5,868 nucleotides of DNA from CAZDBA01 sp964503615 (lineage in GTDB: Bacteria; Planctomycetota; Planctomycetia; Pirellulales; Pirellulaceae). Position 1 is the first letter of the stretch, and each line of letters begins with the position of its first letter. The DNA lies in assembly GCA_964503615.1 (NCBI GenBank), contig CAZDBA010000221.1:1-5868 (forward strand). The letters run 5' to 3'. Of the stretch, positions 1 to 5,689 are shown piece after piece. A model generated the notes under the pieces. That model was not told where the DNA came from, made no database searches, and saw only the letters and a program-made list of their open reading frames with translations. The position numbers and the translations under genes were made by a program.

Positions 1-3
1 TCT

Positions 4-10
4 ACCTCCT
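4..10 (-). promoter_or_regulatory. Perfect Shine-Dalgarno for a gene just outside the window
   Basis: The minus strand reads AGGAGGT followed by AGA to the window edge. This is a full anti-16S match, and a start codon would fall just beyond position 1. It is stronger than the ribosome sites of the four main genes here, so a downstream minus-strand gene is a reasonable inference. Confidence 0.45.
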
Positions 11-70
11 CAGTCGCCAATCGTTTCATTGACTGTCGTTGTCAGGGATGAACGATTGGCGTTTGCTGAG
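9..70. repeat. Long imperfect palindrome at the window edge
   Basis: The arms pair in steps: CTCAG/CTGAG (9-13 and 66-70), then the perfect 10-bp CGCCAATCGT/ACGATTGGCG (15-24 and 52-61), then TCAT/ATGA (26-29 and 48-51), then TGAC/GTCA (30-33 and 41-44), leaving a 7-base loop. About 23 base pairs in all. It lies downstream of the 109-810 gene on the minus strand and directly upstream of an AGGAGGT. It may be a terminator stem, an RNA control element, or a copy of a dispersed palindromic repeat. Confidence 0.5.
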
Positions 71-79
71 TTCTAATTA

Positions 80-96
80 CACCGATTCATTCGGTG
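80..96 (-). terminator. Small hairpin after the 109-810 gene
   Basis: CACCGA (80-85) pairs with TCGGTG (91-96) over a 5-base loop, 12 bases past the stop codon at 109-111. On the minus strand the T-rich stretch (97-108) precedes rather than follows the stem, and TAATTAG follows. A weak or processing-type 3' end is possible. Confidence 0.3.
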
Positions 97-108
97 AGAA
101 AAATAAAA

Positions 109-810
109 TCACCGATTCTGCGAACCGGTTTCCCGATTCTCAGAACCCCGTCTTTCTGAACCGGCAGGTTCTCGCCTATCCGAACCCGAACCTGCTTCAT
201 CCCGATTTTGGGAGCCGGCTTTTTCCATCGCCGCGCCGGCGCCATCATGGGCTTCTTCGCCTTCTTCAGTGATGGTCATCGAATCCAGAAACCGAGTAGA
301 GTCTTCACCGTATACGGTATCTGCGTCGGGGCCGACTACGATCGCTTGAAAAAGAATTTTTTGTTCCACATCAATGTAGAACCTGGCTCGCATCTTGAGT
401 CCGGCAGGATGATCCAACAAGACTTCTCGTCCCGGGCAACCAAATTTTTCGATCGTAGTCTTTTTGGCAACATCACTACCTGAATTGCCAGCCGCCCCAT
501 CCACAGCTCCTTGTAGTGCTGTATCAGTATCGAAATTTGGATCGTCAGCAGGAACGCCGCTTACCCCTGAAATCATAACGTTGGTCGCATCGATTTCCGC
601 GATCAACAAATTGAATACGAGAGGTCCGTCAGGCGTAGGCGCTGATTTCTCTTGCTCGACCGGTTCCTTGGGGAACTGGATTTTGCACCGGCCATTCTTC
701 GAGACACTATAGGTGTCCCAGTCAGCTTGAATTGCGTCGACATGCTGAATGAATTGCAAGTTTACGAAAATTGCAACGAGTGCTGCAGATAGAAGTTTAA
801 ATTTACTCAT
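109..810 (-). CDS. Small exported protein of unknown function with Gly-Ser-x-x-Arg repeat tail
   Basis: A 233-residue protein starting at an ATG and ending in TGA. Residues 1-26 look like a Sec signal peptide: Lys at 3 and 5, a hydrophobic stretch from about 6 to 20, and probable cleavage after Val-Asp-Ala (26). The mature domain (about 28-182) opens with W31..Y34, then C42-K-I-Q-F-P-K-E-P. It later shows F123-G-C-P-G-R-E and a closing R173-F-L-D-S-M. This layout resembles a group of hypothetical exported proteins common in Planctomycetes (FPgkP near the start, a pGre segment, rFldSf at the end). That resemblance is from memory and gives no function. C42 and C125 could form a disulfide after export. 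Residues 184-195 are Glu/Ala/Gly-rich. From about 198 to the end runs a degenerate GS-x-x-R repeat rich in Arg, Glu, Gly and Ser. The start is preceded by GGGA about 9 bases upstream, a weak ribosome site. The gene lies 110 bases after pyrD. I am confident that it is a gene, but its role is unknown. Confidence 0.82.
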   Translation of the reverse strand: MSKFKLLSAALVAIFVNLQFIQHVDAIQADWDTYSVSKNGRCKIQFPKEPVEQEKSAPTPDGPLVFNLLIAEIDATNVMISGVSGVPADDPNFDTDTALQGAVDGAAGNSGSDVAKKTTIEKFGCPGREVLLDHPAGLKMRARFYIDVEQKILFQAIVVGPDADTVYGEDSTRFLDSMTITEEGEEAHDGAGAAMEKAGSQNRDEAGSGSDRREPAGSERRGSENRETGSQNR

Positions 811-920
811 TGTTAACGTCCCGTCTCATTAAAGTTAAAAGTTGATTTGTCTAATTGGTTCTCGAACAGCGTTGGTAGAATTATCTCACAAACTATTACT
901 CCTTGGGTGTTTGGTGTTAT
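811..920. other. AT-rich gap between pyrD and the small exported gene
   Basis: The 110 bases hold no ORF and no convincing terminator stem. On the minus strand GATAAT (883-888) resembles a -10 box, but nothing like TTGACA lies 16-18 bases upstream. The downstream gene may therefore have its own weak promoter or be read through from pyrD. Confidence 0.3.
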
Positions 921-2042
921 TCAAACAAGAGTACTCTTGCCCACCGCTTGTTGGATGGAATCAAGATTGTGTTCGTGAGTTTTTTTCAACAGGTAGTTGT
1001 TGATCCTTCGAATACTCAGTGGACCACCGTATATAAAACCGGTGTATAGCTGAACCAGCGAAGCTCCCGCCCGGATCATCTGCCATGCATCCTCACCGGT
1101 AAAAACTCCGCCTACTCCGATGATAGGAACGCTGCCTTTGGTTTCATTGTACAGAATTTGAACGACCTTGCGGCTGGCTTCGGTCAAAGGGCGACCGGAA
1201 AGTCCGCCATTTCCAATTGCTTCGATTTCTGAATCACTGGTGTGGAGATTATCACGAGAAATCGTAGTGTTAGTTGCGATAATTCCGCTAGCTGGGGAAG
1301 AAACTACAATCGAGGCGATATCCTTGATCTGTTCATCATTCAAATCGGGAGCGATCTTAAGAAACACAGGCTTTTCCGGTACTCCTAATTCAGACGACAT
1401 CTGCGAATTCAACTGCCCAATCGAATCGAGTAGTCTCAATAACGGCTCGCGGTCTTGTAACTCTCGCAAGCCAGGAGTGTTGGGCGAGCTGACGTTAATC
1501 GCGATGTAGTCGGCGAAAGGGAAAAGCAATCGAAAGCTCTTGAGATAGTCCTCGGGTGCTTCCTCCAACGGAACGACCTTCGTCTTGCCAAGATTGATTC
1601 CCAGTACGTGCGATTTGCGAAAGCTGTCGGTCCCCAGTCGTTTCAGGTTCGCACTCGCGACTTCGGAACCCAGGTTGTTGAATCCCATGCGGTTGATCAA
1701 GGCAGAATCTTTGGGCAGGCGAAACATACGGGGTTGGGGGTTGCCTGGCTGTCCCTGTCCGGTAATCGAACCGACCTCGACATGTCCAAAGCCGAGATTT
1801 CCCAATGCCTGAAACCACTGCGCGTTTTTGTCAAAGCCGGCGGCGAGCCCGACTGGGTTGGGGAATTGCAGTCCGCATACTGACACGTTTAGTCGGTCGT
1901 CGTTGACATTACACAACCCTCGAAAGACCGGGTTAAAGATTTTCAATTTCGTCAGCGTGGCGAAAGCGGACATGGAAAAATGATGAGCCGACTCGGCAGG
2001 CATCTTGAACAACAATGGCCGAATACAGTTTTTCCAAATCAT
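921..2042 (-). CDS. pyrD: Dihydroorotate dehydrogenase (quinone), class 2
   Basis: This enzyme oxidises dihydroorotate to orotate, the fourth step of UMP synthesis, using FMN and passing electrons to membrane quinone. From the ATG at 2042 it has 373 residues; E. coli PyrD has 336. The N-terminal MIWKNCIRPLLFKMPAESAHH aligns with the start of E. coli PyrD and is the class 2 membrane-associating helical domain. Other family blocks are GLAAGFDKNA (65-74), INRMGFNNLG (116-125), GINLGK (148-153), AINVSSPNTPGLR (181-193), LKIAPDL (228-234), IATNTT (255-260), GGLSGRPL (279-286), IIGVGGV (307-313) and GASLVQLYTGFIYGGP (326-341). The catalytic base is Ser186, matching Ser175 of E. coli; a serine rather than cysteine base marks class 2. 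The frame is open up to a TTG at 2120 and includes another ATG at 2081. I prefer 2042 because family homology begins there. A -10-like CATAAT (2080-2085) overlaps the 2081 start and would only make sense with the shorter form. No strong SD precedes any choice. The C-terminal 20 or so residues after the last helix extend beyond the E. coli protein and look unremarkable. Confidence 0.95.
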   Translation of the reverse strand: MIWKNCIRPLLFKMPAESAHHFSMSAFATLTKLKIFNPVFRGLCNVNDDRLNVSVCGLQFPNPVGLAAGFDKNAQWFQALGNLGFGHVEVGSITGQGQPGNPQPRMFRLPKDSALINRMGFNNLGSEVASANLKRLGTDSFRKSHVLGINLGKTKVVPLEEAPEDYLKSFRLLFPFADYIAINVSSPNTPGLRELQDREPLLRLLDSIGQLNSQMSSELGVPEKPVFLKIAPDLNDEQIKDIASIVVSSPASGIIATNTTISRDNLHTSDSEIEAIGNGGLSGRPLTEASRKVVQILYNETKGSVPIIGVGGVFTGEDAWQMIRAGASLVQLYTGFIYGGPLSIRRINNYLLKKTHEHNLDSIQQAVGKSTLV

Positions 2043-2171
2043 TAAATTTCGATCTTTCGAGCCGCCAAACCGGTCTCGCATTATGCAGAGCTCAATTCGA
2101 GCTGAAACCAAAAAGCTCAAGCCGTACCTGAACCCAATTTTGTTTTAGTTGGCGGCAGCAGTTCATTGAAA

Positions 2172-2200
2172 CCAGTTGACTGGGAATTCTGGCGAATCCC
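2172..2200 (-). other. Dyads in the rpsA-pyrD gap
   Basis: Two adjoining dyads. CCAGT/ACTGG (2172-2176 and 2179-2183) surround two central bases. GGGA-TTC/GAATCCC (2182-2189 and 2194-2200) pair over 7 bp with one bulged A and a 4-base loop. They overlap at GG (2182-2183), so they are alternative structures. They lie between rpsA and pyrD, but no T-run follows on the minus strand, so a role in termination is only a guess. Confidence 0.3.
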
Positions 2201-2211
2201 ACTACGAGTCA

Positions 2212-2248
2212 GTTGGTTCTGAGATAGGTTCTTAACCTGACAACCAAC
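2212..2248 (-). terminator. Compound hairpin immediately after rpsA stop
   Basis: An outer 7-bp stem, GTTGGTT (2212-2218) with AACCAAC (2242-2248), encloses an inner 5-bp stem, AGGTT (2226-2230) with AACCT (2234-2238), with a CTT loop. An asymmetric internal loop separates them. On the minus strand the structure starts at the first base after the rpsA TAG stop. No U-tract follows, so it is not a classical intrinsic terminator. It could instead protect the 3' end of the rpsA message or assist factor-dependent termination. Confidence 0.4.
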
Positions 2249-3841
2249 CTAGCCAAAAGTTAAACCGATATCCTCACCGCCCGATTTGCGGCCCGTTCCA
2301 CCCTTGAGTGGCGCGTCGTCTGTTTTCTTGACCGCCAATTCACGTAGTGGTTCGTCCACCTCTTCTGGTTTCTCTTTCTTTTTCTTTTCCGGAGCCTTCA
2401 TCGTCGCTTTGAGGCTGAGCCCCATCTTTTGCGCTTCGCGATCAAGACTGAGAACTTTTACCTCAACGGAATCGCCTTCGTTTACCACATTTTTGACTCG
2501 TACCACGCGATGATGCGCCAACTCGGAAATGTGAATCAACCCTTCGATACCGGGCTCCAGTCGCACAAACGCGCCAAAGTCGGCGATTCGCGAAACGGTT
2601 CCTTTAACCAGCGAGTCGACCGTGTACTTGGACTCGATCCCGTCCCATGGGTGTGCCATCGTATCGCGGCGGGAAAGTGAAAGTTTGCCTGTATCTTTGG
2701 CAATCTTTTCGACTTTGACTTTGATCGCTTCGCCTTCGGACAAGATGTCTTTGGGGTGCGTGACTCGATCCCAGCTCAGTTTGCTGACATGGACCAAGCC
2801 TTCTACGCCGCCAATGTCGACAAACGCGCCAAAGTCCATCAGTTTTGTGACGGTGCCATCGTACAACTGACCGACTTCGATTTTTTCCATCAGCTCCTTG
2901 CGCTGTTCTTCACGCTCGCGTTCCAGAACAGCTCGATGGCTGAGGACCAAACGCTTCTTGGCAGCGTTAACTTCCTGAACGACACACTGTAATTTTTTGT
3001 TAACGAAGTCGCCAAAATTCTCGACGCGGAAACGTGAAATCTGGCTGGCAGGAATAAAGCCGCGGATGTTGCTGACCGAGGCCTCGAGTCCACCTGTGTT
3101 GGAACCGGTTACCATCGCTTCAACGACTTGTCCCTTTTCCAATTCGTCCCAGTCGCCGATCGAAACGGCTGCACCGGGAACCGATAACTCGTAAAGCCCG
3201 TCTTCTTCGGAAAGCCCTTTTACGGAAACTTCGATCAAGTCACCGTCGTTGGGGGGTGTTTTGAAATGGGTCAGCGGGACGATTCCTTCGAAGCGCCCTT
3301 TGAGTGACATAAACACGTTTTCTCCATGTGTCTTTGTCACTGAACCTTTAACACGACTACCTGGTTCGAGAGAGTCGCCTGCCTCAGTTTCTGATACAAC
3401 GGCGTCCATCGAAACGCCGCCGATGGCTGCTGCGATTTCAGCTTCTAGATCATCTGAAAGTCCTTCCAACGATCCGATCTCGACGGGGACTTCCGGTTCA
3501 GGGGGCGCGACTGGCTGGTCACCCAGTTGGACTGGATTCTGAGATGCTTTGGCAACCGCAGCAGGCTTGAGCGTTTTCTCAGCGACATCACGCTGCGAGC
3601 CGATTTGAACTTTCGGCTTGGAAGCCGGACCTGTTGAAGCATCGGCTGGAGGCGCAGGGGCTGGATCGGTTGCCGAAACTGTTTCAGATGTTTGAGCTAC
3701 CGGTGCCGCCGTTGTTTCCGCTGGAGTTTCCGGCGTACTTGTTGGCGCTTGCTCAGGAGCTGCACTATCAGTCGGCGATTGTTTGTCGGTGGAGTTAGCC
3801 GTAGCTTCGTTGACCACAGTGGGGTCAGATTCGTTGGTCAT
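2249..3841 (-). CDS. rpsA: 30S ribosomal protein S1 (four S1 domains, long low-complexity N-terminus)
   Basis: A 530-residue protein. S1 sits on the 30S subunit and captures single-stranded mRNA leaders for initiation. Four OB-fold S1 domains are visible at about 159-222, 236-303, 323-391 and 409-478. Domains 3 and 4 carry the canonical DFGAFV (336-341 and 421-426) and EGLVHVSKL or EGLIHISEL motifs. Domains 1 and 2 are divergent (GRFEGIVPLTHF; NIRGFIPASQI), as in domains 1 and 2 of E. coli S1, and domain 2 ends in SHRAVLERER much like the E. coli SRRAVIE segment. The E. coli protein has six domains, so the last two are absent here. Residues 1 to about 120 are rich in Ala, Pro, Thr, Ser and Glu and look disordered, followed by an acidic stretch (121-160). 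The C-terminus has a Lys/Glu block (483-494) and ends in GGTGRKSGGEDIGLTFG. The ATG at 3841 is the first start in the frame and has no recognisable SD. The identity of the family is secure. A general S1-domain protein other than the ribosomal one is the only alternative, and it is unlikely given domains 1-4 in order. Confidence 0.95.
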   Translation of the reverse strand: MTNESDPTVVNEATANSTDKQSPTDSAAPEQAPTSTPETPAETTAAPVAQTSETVSATDPAPAPPADASTGPASKPKVQIGSQRDVAEKTLKPAAVAKASQNPVQLGDQPVAPPEPEVPVEIGSLEGLSDDLEAEIAAAIGGVSMDAVVSETEAGDSLEPGSRVKGSVTKTHGENVFMSLKGRFEGIVPLTHFKTPPNDGDLIEVSVKGLSEEDGLYELSVPGAAVSIGDWDELEKGQVVEAMVTGSNTGGLEASVSNIRGFIPASQISRFRVENFGDFVNKKLQCVVQEVNAAKKRLVLSHRAVLEREREEQRKELMEKIEVGQLYDGTVTKLMDFGAFVDIGGVEGLVHVSKLSWDRVTHPKDILSEGEAIKVKVEKIAKDTGKLSLSRRDTMAHPWDGIESKYTVDSLVKGTVSRIADFGAFVRLEPGIEGLIHISELAHHRVVRVKNVVNEGDSVEVKVLSLDREAQKMGLSLKATMKAPEKKKKEKPEEVDEPLRELAVKKTDDAPLKGGTGRKSGGEDIGLTFG

Positions 3842-3883
3842 GGGTTTGAAACCAGAAAACCTAATTCGTATAAAAAATTCAGA

Positions 3884-4063
3884 TCAGCAGTATAGCAAAT
3901 CCGGACCGGAAAATGACATCGCTTCGGAAAAACGTTTTGTTTTCACCGTTTTTTTGAGCAAGGCCTGGGCAGCTTGGGGTTTGCTCTGACAAACGGTTAA
4001 AGAACACTCAATGTGTCGATTTATTGAGCCGTCAAATGGGAGGCTAAAAAGTCGAAAATCCAT
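3884..4063 (-). CDS. Possible 59-residue ORF upstream of rpsA
   Basis: An ATG at 4063 is preceded by GAGGAG (4071-4076) with a 7-base spacer, one of the two best ribosome binding sites in the window. The ORF runs 59 codons to a TGA at 3884, 42 bases before the rpsA ATG. The product begins MDFRLFSLPFDGSINRH and has a basic middle (LLKKTVKTKRF, 36-46), three Cys (20, 25, 59) and no signal peptide or membrane segment. I do not recognise it. The rpsA promoter candidate overlaps its 3' end. It may be a small gene or leader ORF, or a chance ORF with a fortuitous purine-rich site. Chance remains more likely without conservation evidence. The frame also extends upstream to an ATG at 4096, which lacks the SD. 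Confidence 0.2.
   Translation of the reverse strand: MDFRLFSLPFDGSINRHIECSLTVCQSKPQAAQALLKKTVKTKRFSEAMSFSGPDLLYC
3889..3897 (-). promoter_or_regulatory. Candidate extended -10 promoter for rpsA
   Basis: The minus strand reads TGC-TATACT, matching the TGnTATAAT extended -10 consensus at all but one base. A start site about 7 bases downstream would give a leader of roughly 40 bases before the rpsA ATG at 3841. No good TTGACA lies 16-18 bases upstream, which extended -10 promoters can tolerate. Prediction only. Confidence 0.35.
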
Positions 4064-4089
4064 TTCCGCTCTCCTCACAGCGGTTTTGA

Positions 4090-4106
4090 TCCGCATCCAA
4101 TGCGGA
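4090..4106 (-). terminator. Hairpin downstream of the esterase gene
   Basis: TCCGCAT (4090-4096) pairs perfectly with ATGCGGA (4100-4106) across a 3-base loop, 36 bases beyond the esterase stop. The stem is GC-rich and compact like a terminator. The following minus-strand bases are ATCAAAACC rather than a U-tract, so efficient intrinsic termination is doubtful. Confidence 0.35.
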
Positions 4107-4141
4107 AGCGGTTTGCCATTTGCTGCTGACGGTTATCTCAA

Positions 4142-5641
4142 CTAATGGGTGGCTTCTTCAGAAAGCAATGGGAAATCATCAGTTCGAAATGGAGAAGCGG
4201 GCAAACCGGCTTCGTTGATTAAATTGGGCACCGATGTGTCGTCCCAGCCAAAACGGACCGCTTCGGGTGCTGTGACTTCTTCAGAGGATACAATTACTTT
4301 TCCGGCAACGATTTTGGCTGTTGCTGGGACGAACTTTTTGTCTTCGCCGCAAATCGAAAAACAATTAAGCGGTTGTTCGTCTCGAGATTTCAATCCTTCT
4401 GAAAAGGTAAAGCTCAAAGCGAATTTCCCCTTAATCAACTCGGCCGATTCAAAAATAGGGCCGCTATGAACAGGAGCTGTCTCCACCTGTTCGGCATAAG
4501 TCTTCGCGACTGCCCACAGAGCCAGTCGTCGACCTACCTCTTGCTTGTTTTTTGGGTGAATGTTTTCCAAGTTCCCTATATCGGTCGTGACTGCCATCCC
4601 CGTATTTTCAACGCTCTGCATTGTTTTCAGTTGGGCATCCCAAATTTCGGGTAGTGCCTCTGGCGGGTGTTTGCCGTAACGGAAAGGAGCAAGTTGGACA
4701 AAGTAAAACGGCGCATCAGGCTTTTCAAATTGAGTTCGCCAATCAGTAATCAGAGTTGGAAACAAAGTCTGATACTGCTGGCCACGTCCTACGTTCGCTT
4801 CGCCTTGGTACCAGAGGAAGCCACGGAACTCTACGCCTTTGAGCGGATGGATCATAGCGTTGTACAAATTGGACGGGCGATTTTTACTGGTTGGATTGTC
4901 GTTTTCCTTCCAGTGTTGCAGCAAAGGAGCCAGGGCAGTTTGTTCGTTTAATCCCTCGGCAGAAACCCATGCTTCGCATCGCGTTCCTCCCCATGAGGTA
5001 TGAATCAAACCGATAGGAACTTTCAGTTCCCTTTTCAACTCGCGTCCAAAGAAGTAGGCAACTGCAGAAAACTCAGCAACCGACTCAGGACCGCAAACGT
5101 TCCAACCTTCGGTCTTGGCAAAGTCATCCAACGGTTCCGGCGTGCCATTGTTATTTACGGTGAACAAACGCAAGTCAGAGAATTCTTTTGCGTTTTCAAT
5201 TTCGATTTCCGGGTTTAGCGATTTGGTGAGCGGCCATTCCATGTTCGACTGGCCACTGCAAATCCAAACTTCGCCAACCATTACATCAGAAAAAACGACT
5301 TTGGTTTCGTCATCTTTTGCGTTGATTTCCAACTCGTACGGTCCGCCTGCCTCAGGAGTTGTAATGGTACCTCGCCAGTTTCCAGCGGAATCCGCAGTGG
5401 TTGAGACGGTCGTTTCATTGAACGAGATTTCGATTTGTTGGGACGGTTCTGCCGTTCCCCAGACACTGACCTCACTTTGTTGTTGCAAAACCATGTGGTC
5501 AGAAAAGATTTTTGGCAAACTAATGTCTGCGGAACCCACAGTAGCCCACAAAAGCAGAACCGAAAGAAAAACAAAGCACTGAATTGCTTGAGTTAAATGA
5601 GCAAGTCGATGGCTAGACTTTCGACTCGGGTAATTCTGCAT
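4142..5641 (-). CDS. Exported sialate O-acetylesterase-like SGNH/SASA hydrolase
   Basis: A 499-residue enzyme predicted to remove O-acetyl groups from sugars, such as sialic acid or acetylated polysaccharide, outside the cytoplasm. Residues 1-38 form a signal peptide: Arg/Lys/His n-region, hydrophobic core FVFLSVLLLWATV, probable cleavage after Gly-Ser-Ala (38). Residues about 40-120 are a beta-rich N-terminal domain with the family signature LPKIFSDHMVLQQ and VWGTAEP. The SGNH core follows: block I GQSNMEWPL (130-138) with nucleophile Ser132, SWGGTRCEAW (216-225), block III WYQGEANVG (277-285), and D355...NIHP with catalytic His362. Residues from about 390 form a C-terminal beta domain typical of this family. 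All expected catalytic blocks are intact, so the enzyme is probably active. The frame opens at a TTG at 5671, but the ATG at 5641 gives the better signal peptide; GACGGA sits about 9 bases upstream as a weak SD. Substrate cannot be read from sequence. Planctomycetes carry many such esterases beside sulfatases and glycosidases, but none of those are in this window. Confidence 0.93.
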   Translation of the reverse strand: MQNYPSRKSSHRLAHLTQAIQCFVFLSVLLLWATVGSADISLPKIFSDHMVLQQQSEVSVWGTAEPSQQIEISFNETTVSTTADSAGNWRGTITTPEAGGPYELEINAKDDETKVVFSDVMVGEVWICSGQSNMEWPLTKSLNPEIEIENAKEFSDLRLFTVNNNGTPEPLDDFAKTEGWNVCGPESVAEFSAVAYFFGRELKRELKVPIGLIHTSWGGTRCEAWVSAEGLNEQTALAPLLQHWKENDNPTSKNRPSNLYNAMIHPLKGVEFRGFLWYQGEANVGRGQQYQTLFPTLITDWRTQFEKPDAPFYFVQLAPFRYGKHPPEALPEIWDAQLKTMQSVENTGMAVTTDIGNLENIHPKNKQEVGRRLALWAVAKTYAEQVETAPVHSGPIFESAELIKGKFALSFTFSEGLKSRDEQPLNCFSICGEDKKFVPATAKIVAGKVIVSSEEVTAPEAVRFGWDDTSVPNLINEAGLPASPFRTDDFPLLSEEATH

Positions 5642-5689
5642 CGGTGTTTCCGTCTCGTTGGCTTGGAGCAAAGCCCCGTCAGTTCAGAA

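Larger units (their letters stand above)
3842..4141. other. 300-base gap between the esterase and rpsA
   Basis: The gap contains, in minus-strand order, a 7-bp hairpin behind the esterase (4090-4106), a possible 59-codon ORF (3884-4063), a GAGCAA/TTGCTC dyad (3956-3961 and 3981-3986) and an extended -10 candidate (3889-3897). The last 40 bases before rpsA are A/T-rich and include a run of six T on the minus strand (3871-3876). The element list is what can be read directly. Its division into terminator, small gene and promoter is inference. Confidence 0.5.

Noticed and set aside
9..70. Integron attC-like recombination site
   Set aside because: The palindrome shows no clear paired RYYYAAC and GTTRRRY core sites at its ends, and no cassette array or integrase is present.
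208..712. Plus-strand ORFs (208-483 and 464-712) over the small exported gene
   Set aside because: The minus-strand frame has a signal peptide, domain pattern and start codon, while these have Phe/Ser/Arg-rich shadow composition and no family signature.
1495..1818. Minus-strand 107-codon ORF inside pyrD
   Set aside because: It is an alternative frame of the pyrD coding sequence with no motif of its own.
2374..2395. A-rich Lys-codon stretch in rpsA as a slippage or frameshift site
   Set aside because: The A-runs are broken by G every few bases and the reading frame continues normally to a sensible C-terminus.
3945..3990. Intrinsic terminator from the GAGCAA/TTGCTC dyad beside a T-run
   Set aside because: The T-run precedes the stem on the plus strand and becomes an A-run after it on the minus strand, so it is on the wrong side for either direction; the loop of 19 bases is also large.
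5115..5582. 155-codon plus-strand ORF antisense to the esterase
   Set aside because: It lies wholly over the signal peptide and catalytic-domain coding region of a clear gene, has no recognisable motif, and is best explained as a shadow of the opposite strand.
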